From Lachnospiraceae bacterium (lineage in GTDB: Bacteria > Bacillota_A > Clostridia > Lachnospirales > Lachnospiraceae): a DNA stretch of 10,729 bases. The translations under genes were made by a program, and so were the position numbers. The DNA lies in NCBI GenBank assembly GCA_028694115.1, contig JAQUUB010000129.1:1-10729 (forward strand), read 5' to 3'. The first letter of the stretch is position 1. Every line of letters begins with the position of its first letter. The notes beneath the pieces are model-generated. The model did not search any database. It had not been told where the DNA came from and was given only the letters and a program-made list of their open reading frames with translations. Shown here piece by piece: positions 6,136-10,729 of the stretch.

Positions 6136-6339
6136 ATGAAGAGCAAATCAAAAACAACAACTTTACTTATTTCAATATTTCTAGGGGAGTTAGGAATAGA
6201 CCGTTTCTACCTTGGGTATACAGGTTTGGGAATTCTAAAGCTAATCACAGCAGGAGGATTTGGTATCTGGTGGCTAATTGACATTATTTTGATTCTAGCA
6301 GGAAAGATGACTACAAAAGATGGTCAAGAACTAGAATAA
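6136..6339 (+). CDS. TM2-domain membrane protein
   Basis: This 67-residue protein is nearly all TM2 domain: two membrane helices (about 8-24 and 38-56) joined by a short loop. The family signature is complete: LGELGIDRFYLGYTGLGILKL, including the DRFYLG motif, then GGFGIWWLIDIILI. The role of TM2 proteins in bacteria is not settled, so no function beyond membrane location is claimed. GGAGGA at 6124-6129 is six bases before the ATG. It follows the 130-residue gene and is closed by the terminator at 6374-6436. Confidence 0.9.
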   Translation: MKSKSKTTTLLISIFLGELGIDRFYLGYTGLGILKLITAGGFGIWWLIDIILILAGKMTTKDGQELE

Positions 6340-6373
6340 ATCTACATACACTATTCGCCATAGGAAACAAAGG

Positions 6374-6450
6374 AATGATGGGAAGGTATCGGATTGAGAA
6401 TTAAAACAATCCTTAATATGATACCTTCCCATTATTTTATTACTTTGTTT
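6374..6450 (+). terminator. long intrinsic terminator after the TM2 gene
   Basis: ATGGGAAGGTATC (6378-6390) pairs perfectly over 13 bp with 6420-6432, and pairing extends outwards through one G-T wobble to 6374/6436. An inner stem GGATTG (6391-6396) with CAATCC (6407-6412) sits in the loop. A T-rich tail follows to 6450. Confidence 0.85.
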
Positions 6451-6475
6451 TAAATTTACGATGTTAATATTATCG

Positions 6476-6503
6476 TTGACAGACCGATGGAATCTGATAA
6501 AAT
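6476..6503 (+). promoter_or_regulatory. promoter of the peptidase gene
   Basis: TTGACA (6476-6481), a 16-base spacer and TAAAAT (6498-6503), with a TG at 6495-6496 giving an extended -10, make a strong sigma-A promoter 40 bases before the TTG start. Confidence 0.72.
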
Positions 6504-6542
6504 TTTTGATAGGATAAAGGATAAATAGGAGGTGCGGGGAAT

Positions 6543-8531
6543 TTGAAAAAATGGATTTTAAGTGTATTGCTGGTGTTGGGAGTCCTAGTTTCTATAGTAG
6601 GTTGTAGTGATGATTGGGAGGAAGAGGCTGATACATATTCTAATAGTAACAGTACAGAAGAAGAAGCTACAACGCAGGAAGTCAGCTACAGTAAGGATGA
6701 TACATGGGCAATCTACTGGTATTTGTGTGGTAGTGATTTAGAGAGCCAAGATGGGGCGGCTACAGAAGATTTAATGGAGATGATGCAGGTTACACTTCCA
6801 GATAACGTGACAATAGTTATACAGACAGGTGGGGCCAGTCAATGGATGAATGATATGGTGGATCCGACTCTTTTGCAGCGTCATGTTTACAAAGAAGCAA
6901 ATTTGGAGTTGGTAGAAGAGCAGGAACAAGCCAATATGGGGGATGGAAAAACGCTGCAGAACTTTTTGAACTTTTGTGAGGAGAATTACCCAGCAGACCA
7001 CAAGATGGTATTGTTTTGGAATCATGGTGGTGGCAGCGTAGGAGGAGTTGCATGCGATGAGAATTATGACTTCGATGCTTTAAGCCTTACGGAAATGGAG
7101 GAGGCGTTCTCATCAGTGTACGCAGGACACGATACTCCTCTGGAGTTGGTTGGCTTTGATACCTGCCTAATGTCAACCCTTGATACAGCCAATGTATTTC
7201 AAAAATATGCTTCCTATTTGGTTGCCTCAGAGGAACTGGAACCCGGAAATGGATGGGATTACAGCGGTTGGCTTACGGAATTTGCAAATAATACCGGTAT
7301 GAATGGGGCACAGTTAGGGACAAGTATATGTGATACCTTTGTAAACGGATGTGAAGAATACGGCACTTCCGATGAGATTACTCTGGCAGTAACCGATCTT
7401 AGTAAGCTGGATGCACTTTTATCTGCATTTAATAATCTGGGAAAGGAAATTTTGTCAAGTGCTCTTGCGACTCCAGCTGTATGTGGTGAATTTGCAAGAA
7501 GTGCACAAAAATCAGAAAATTATGGAGGAAATAACAACACAGACGGTTACACCAATATGGTCGATTTGGGAGACCTGGTAAGAAATTCAACCAATCTTCT
7601 TCCGGAAACAGCGGATCAGGTGCTTGATGCTTTAGATCAGGCGGTGGTATATAAAGTCAATGGTCCTTACCGTCAGAACGCCACGGGCTTATCGGTATAT
7701 TATTCTTATAATGGAGATACCGAGGAATTGAAAATGTATCATAATGTAGCAGCAGATTCCGTGTATCCCTATTTTATACAATATTCCATATCAGGTGAAA
7801 TACCAGAGGAAGCAACGGAAGAATTGGAGGAAGTGGAGTATCAGGAAGTGGTACCTCTAGAAAAATTTGAGGATAGTATGCCAGTGGAAATTACAGAAGA
7901 GAATTATGCAAGACTTACTCTTAATCCTGATAGCCTGGCCTGTGTTAAAAGTGTGTTTTTTAATCTAGCATATTATTCTGAGGAAGATGACATGATACTC
8001 TTCCTTGGAAGGGACAATGATTTATCTGCCGATTGGGAACAAGGAATATTTGAAGATAATTACAGAGGAGTATGGGGAGCAATTGACGAGAGTCTGTGCT
8101 ATATGGAAATTACATATGAGGGAGAAGAGTACAATCTATATTCAGTACCTATTTATCTGAATGAGAAAGAATGTGTCATGAGAGTAGTTTATGATTATGA
8201 TAAGGATGCATTTGAGATATTAGGTGTCAGAGACGAAGTGGATGAGGAGAAACTAATGGGAGATAAAAATCTCATTCAACTAAAAGCTGGAGATAAAGTA
8301 ACTCCAATTCTATATTCAATGAGTATATCAGATGAAGATGATGAAACCTATGAAATTGCAGATGAAACAATTACAATCACGGAGGACTCCTCCTTTGAAG
8401 AAATAGAGCTTGGGGACGGAACCTTTGCTTTCATGTTTGAAATCGTGGACACTTCAAATAATTCTCATGATTCGGATATGGTGTTATTTGAATCATCAGA
8501 TGGAGATATCACGTTTTTGTCAGAAGAGTAG
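6543..8531 (+). CDS. clostripain-family (C11) cysteine peptidase, lipoprotein
   Basis: This is a 662-residue surface-anchored protein. Residues 1-20 form a lipoprotein signal peptide with lipobox IVGC (C21 lipidated). An acidic Ser/Thr/Asn linker runs to about 50, and the C11 peptidase domain spans about 54-420. The catalytic pair is visible: His161 in WNHGGG and Cys208 in GFDTCLM. The following SEELEPGNGWDYSGW is also typical of the family. C11 enzymes usually cut after Arg or Lys and often self-activate; specificity here is not shown. The part after about 440 is acidic and strand-rich with no domain I can name. The start is TTG at 6543, supported by AGGAGGTG at 6527-6534 and an 8-base gap; no better start precedes the signal peptide. 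It has its own promoter and ends 67 bases inside the convergent kinase gene. Confidence 0.92.
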   Translation: MKKWILSVLLVLGVLVSIVGCSDDWEEEADTYSNSNSTEEEATTQEVSYSKDDTWAIYWYLCGSDLESQDGAATEDLMEMMQVTLPDNVTIVIQTGGASQWMNDMVDPTLLQRHVYKEANLELVEEQEQANMGDGKTLQNFLNFCEENYPADHKMVLFWNHGGGSVGGVACDENYDFDALSLTEMEEAFSSVYAGHDTPLELVGFDTCLMSTLDTANVFQKYASYLVASEELEPGNGWDYSGWLTEFANNTGMNGAQLGTSICDTFVNGCEEYGTSDEITLAVTDLSKLDALLSAFNNLGKEILSSALATPAVCGEFARSAQKSENYGGNNNTDGYTNMVDLGDLVRNSTNLLPETADQVLDALDQAVVYKVNGPYRQNATGLSVYYSYNGDTEELKMYHNVAADSVYPYFIQYSISGEIPEEATEELEEVEYQEVVPLEKFEDSMPVEITEENYARLTLNPDSLACVKSVFFNLAYYSEEDDMILFLGRDNDLSADWEQGIFEDNYRGVWGAIDESLCYMEITYEGEEYNLYSVPIYLNEKECVMRVVYDYDKDAFEILGVRDEVDEEKLMGDKNLIQLKAGDKVTPILYSMSISDEDDETYEIADETITITEDSSFEEIELGDGTFAFMFEIVDTSNNSHDSDMVLFESSDGDITFLSEE

Positions 8532-9886
8532 TATTCTGAAAACATAAAATGGATGGAAAACCATCCCTGCTCATAGGAACAAGCCATATGGCCATGATAT
8601 TTTTCAATAATAGAGGAGAGCGAGCGCATGCCTATTCCATGATTGTCTTTCATGGCTATTGGTAGACCATTTTTATCAAAATGAATTTCTCCGTCGAATC
8701 GGTTCTTGATATGAATGGCTAGTTTTCCTTCCTCACAACGGGTTGAGATATGTATCACTTTCTGTCCGGGTTTCTGCTTACTGCTTGCATGAATTGCATT
8801 TTCTAAAGCATTTGCAATTAGAATGGCAAGATCTTTACTATCCCAGGGAATTGTTTCTGGTATATCAATTTCTGAAAGTACCTCGATTTGTTCCTTTTGA
8901 GCCCTGTTAATATACACAAGCAGCGGGGCATTGATAATAGGATTTTTGCAGAAAACGGATGGCTTCGTGCTTTCTAAATCACTAGTTAGATTTGAGAGAA
9001 GATTTGTGGCTGCAGATAATTCACCACTTTCTATTAGGGAAGAAAGCATGTAGACATGGTGTCTTAAATCGTGTCGAAAGATACTTAGTTTTTTATTGTT
9101 TTCTGTAATGATCTCCGCCTGGCTGTTAATGGCGTTCGTTTGAAGCTGTAGAAGTTTATTTTCGGATTGAATAAGAAATTTATCGTTTAATTCTTTGAAA
9201 TCCAGATTGATACAGCTCCAGAAAATGTAAAGAACTCCTCCTAAAAAGACTCGAGAGGCAAACTGCCCCCAGGAGTTTATAAAGGTATCATTGATGGTAG
9301 AAAATAAATTGCTTACAAATAACAAACCGGGAATTAACCAGATAATATTCCAATAATAGTCATGTTCTGAAGAATATTTTAATACCAGAGAATCCTTTAA
9401 AATATGCCAAAGAGGAAGAGAAACAATCAGAAAAAATAGGATATAGAGAAAACTGTGCTCTATCAATTGAAACTGAATGGGTTTTTCAAAGGAAAAATAG
9501 CTAAGAATGATGGAGGAAACAGAATGCAGTACAAGGCTATAGCACCCCTGCATCCCCAGAACAAAAACATGTTTAAAAAACATTCCTTTAATAATGACAT
9601 AATTCATCATAAAGAAAAATAATCCCATAATAATATTGACTGCCTTATAGAATAGGGTAGTAGCTAGATTTATGTTATGGTGCAAAAGAAAGAATATTAG
9701 TAAAGTCTGAACTATAAAGCTGACAGAATAAACTTTTAAAAGTTTTGTGAACTGTAACCGGCTGATCATTTTAGAAAAAATAGCATAGCGAAATACGATA
9801 CTTGGAATAACAACTAGGGTAAACGAGAGTGTAAGAACAAGGGTTGCCATAATATTGTCTGAAAAATAAGATAGGTTTGTAATCAT
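8465..9886 (-). CDS. AgrC-like sensor histidine kinase (GHKL, quorum-sensing type)
   Basis: This 473-residue protein has about six or seven N-terminal membrane helices (about 12-225), a coiled linker (about 230-268), then a dimerisation/phosphoacceptor helix and an ATPase domain. The phosphoacceptor is His272 in FRHDLRHH, the N-box is LIANALENAI (N359) and the G-box is HGIGM (416-420). The poly-helix sensor with this short H-box is the AgrC/ComD pattern, so a peptide signal is likely, but no agrB or agrD is in the window. The start lies six bases after the stop of the response regulator, with AGGA about 11 bases upstream. The ATPase fold ends near residue 450. The last roughly 22 residues are encoded antisense to the peptidase gene end. 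Confidence 0.92.
   Translation of the reverse strand: MITNLSYFSDNIMATLVLTLSFTLVVIPSIVFRYAIFSKMISRLQFTKLLKVYSVSFIVQTLLIFFLLHHNINLATTLFYKAVNIIMGLFFFMMNYVIIKGMFFKHVFVLGMQGCYSLVLHSVSSIILSYFSFEKPIQFQLIEHSFLYILFFLIVSLPLWHILKDSLVLKYSSEHDYYWNIIWLIPGLLFVSNLFSTINDTFINSWGQFASRVFLGGVLYIFWSCINLDFKELNDKFLIQSENKLLQLQTNAINSQAEIITENNKKLSIFRHDLRHHVYMLSSLIESGELSAATNLLSNLTSDLESTKPSVFCKNPIINAPLLVYINRAQKEQIEVLSEIDIPETIPWDSKDLAILIANALENAIHASSKQKPGQKVIHISTRCEEGKLAIHIKNRFDGEIHFDKNGLPIAMKDNHGIGMRSLSSIIEKYHGHMACSYEQGWFSIHFMFSEYYSSDKNVISPSDDSNNTISES
8551..8566 (-). terminator. terminator-like hairpin inside the kinase gene
   Basis: GGATGG (8551-8556) and CCATCC (8561-8566) form a perfect 6-bp stem with a 4-base loop. 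Read leftwards it is followed by ATTTTATGTTTT, a T-rich tail. It lies about 85 bases before the kinase stop and 20 bases after the peptidase stop. Read rightwards there is no T-run, so it is a poor terminator for the peptidase. Confidence 0.4.
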
Positions 9887-9892
9887 AACTTT

Positions 9893-10624
9893 TCATCTTC
9901 CTTTATATATAAAATACTTTGTATAGTTTTCAATAACTTGGGCTCTTTTGCGCCTGCTGATAGGGAGAATGTCACCACTTTTCAAAACAAATTCATTTTG
10001 TAGTGGCTTTTCGATGTAATCCATGTTAATAATCAGATTTCGATAACATTCCAAAAATCTTTTATCAGAGAGAAACTGTGAGTAATAGTCGGAATATTTA
10101 CCCAAAATGGGCAGAATACCTGTTGTCATATGGATATAAAGTTTTCGCTCCAGACACTCGTAATAGAGAATATCCCGATAATATAAATACAACTCTCCGC
10201 ATGCAGATTGAACCTTTATAGAAGAGATGTCAGGCTTGTATTTTTCCATAAAATAATCCAAAGCATTATAAAGAGATTCGAGGTTCTGCGTTACTGGCTT
10301 CATAATGTAACCTATGGCATGTACGCTATAACCCTCAAGCTGATGTTCAATGCTAGTCGTAAAAAAAATAACATTACAGCTTTTATCTAGTGCCACAATA
10401 CGCTTTGCTACATCAACTCCGGTAATCTCCTGCATATAGATGTCTAGCAATACAAGGTCATAAGAACCAGGTTCATATGTCTTTAGGAAAGATTCGCCAC
10501 AGTCATATTCCGAAAATTCTGGGCAGACCGAATTCCTTTCATAGCTATCTTTAAAATATTGTTGTAAAAGATTGAAAAGACAAGTTCGTTCTTTCTTGTT
10601 ATCATCAACGATAGCAATTCTCAT
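9893..10624 (-). CDS. AgrA-like LytTR response regulator
   Basis: This 243-residue regulator pairs with the kinase gene six bases downstream. The receiver domain (about 1-125) has the acidic pocket D8/D9, phosphoacceptor Asp61 (LLDIYM), Thr89/Thr90 and Lys109 (MKP). The DNA-binding LytTR domain covers about 135-240 (IKVQSACGELYLYYRDILYYE through FLECYRNLIINMDYIE to RRKR). AgrA/ComE-type regulators bind direct repeats upstream of target genes. I chose the ATG at 10624 (MRIAIVDDN) because GGGAGG (complement of 10631-10636) is six bases before it. A longer frame to 10669 adds 15 residues that no family member needs. The probable target near the window is unknown; the peptidase gene is a candidate only by position. 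Confidence 0.93.
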   Translation of the reverse strand: MRIAIVDDNKKERTCLFNLLQQYFKDSYERNSVCPEFSEYDCGESFLKTYEPGSYDLVLLDIYMQEITGVDVAKRIVALDKSCNVIFFTTSIEHQLEGYSVHAIGYIMKPVTQNLESLYNALDYFMEKYKPDISSIKVQSACGELYLYYRDILYYECLERKLYIHMTTGILPILGKYSDYYSQFLSDKRFLECYRNLIINMDYIEKPLQNEFVLKSGDILPISRRKRAQVIENYTKYFIYKGR

Positions 10625-10681
10625 AAACATCCTCCCAAACATGACAGACTTAACCACAGTGATACACAAGAATTTTACTAT

Positions 10682-10707
10682 ATTATACCATATTATATTG
10701 TATTATA
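10682..10707 (-). promoter_or_regulatory. promoter region of the two-component operon, with phased TATAATA repeats
   Basis: On the minus strand an extended -10, TGGTATAAT (complement of 10682-10690), stands about 58 bases before the response regulator start. No -35 at normal spacing is evident. TATAATA occurs three times at exact 10-base steps (TATAAT as complement of 10702-10707, 10692-10697 and 10682-10687). Confidence 0.55.
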
Positions 10708-10729
10708 GCTGATTCAATAAAACAATCAT

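Noticed and set aside
8583..8592. GCCATATGGC palindrome
   Set aside because: A 10-bp palindrome inside the conserved kinase coding region, with no promoter or repeat partner, is expected by chance.
10208..10390. Rightward open frame inside the response regulator gene
   Set aside because: It lies opposite a well-supported gene and shows no motif or ribosome site.
10625..10669. Longer N-terminus of the response regulator
   Set aside because: The extra 15 residues precede the standard receiver start, and the GGGAGG site lies inside them, correctly placed for 10624.
1..10729. CRISPR array, tRNA, rRNA, insertion sequence
   Set aside because: I saw no spaced direct repeats, tRNA-like cloverleaf, rRNA sequence or transposase frame on either strand.

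Overview
The window is AT-rich DNA from a low-GC Gram-positive anaerobe, most likely a clostridial (Lachnospiraceae-like) Firmicute. This rests on strong AGGAGG-type ribosome sites, GTG and TTG starts, a duplicated feoA next to feoB and a Cys-rich Feo membrane peptide, a clostripain-type lipoprotein peptidase, and an AgrC/AgrA-like two-component pair. The taxon is inferred from gene style, not from a marker gene.

Layout: (1) 1-456 holds an N-terminally incomplete GNAT-acetyltransferase-like reading frame with no usable start. It overlaps by 11 bases (2) a membrane-anchored SpoIIE/RsbU-type PP2C phosphatase with an extracytoplasmic sensor domain (446-2074), which ends at a strong, probably bidirectional terminator. 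(3) 2143-5578 is an iron-uptake locus. A short DtxR/MntR-type regulator points left. A divergent promoter region packed with TTAG/CTAA inverted repeats follows. Then come feoA, a second feoA, feoB and a 46-residue Cys-rich membrane peptide. A second operator-like palindrome with the same arms and spacing as the one on the feo promoter lies between the second feoA and feoB. (4) 5579-6339 holds a possible TetR fragment, a 130-residue protein of unknown function and a TM2-domain membrane protein, closed by a long terminator hairpin. (5) 6476-8531 is a well-formed promoter and a clostripain-family (C11) cysteine peptidase lipoprotein with a TTG start. (6) Converging on it from the right is a LytTR response regulator and AgrC-like histidine kinase operon (10624 to 8465). 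Its last 67 bases overlap the peptidase gene tail to tail.

How the parts work together: the DtxR-like protein probably senses Fe(II) and represses both itself and feo. FeoB is the GTP-linked Fe(II) channel and the FeoA and Cys-rich proteins are accessories. The phosphatase probably turns an outside signal into dephosphorylation of an anti-sigma antagonist encoded elsewhere. The AgrC/AgrA-like pair probably senses a peptide and may control the adjacent secreted peptidase, but this last link is inference from position only.

I see no complete novel system. The most noteworthy signals are the repeated feo operators including an internal one, the tail-to-tail overlap with a terminator-like hairpin inside the kinase gene, and the decayed or rearranged GNAT segment.
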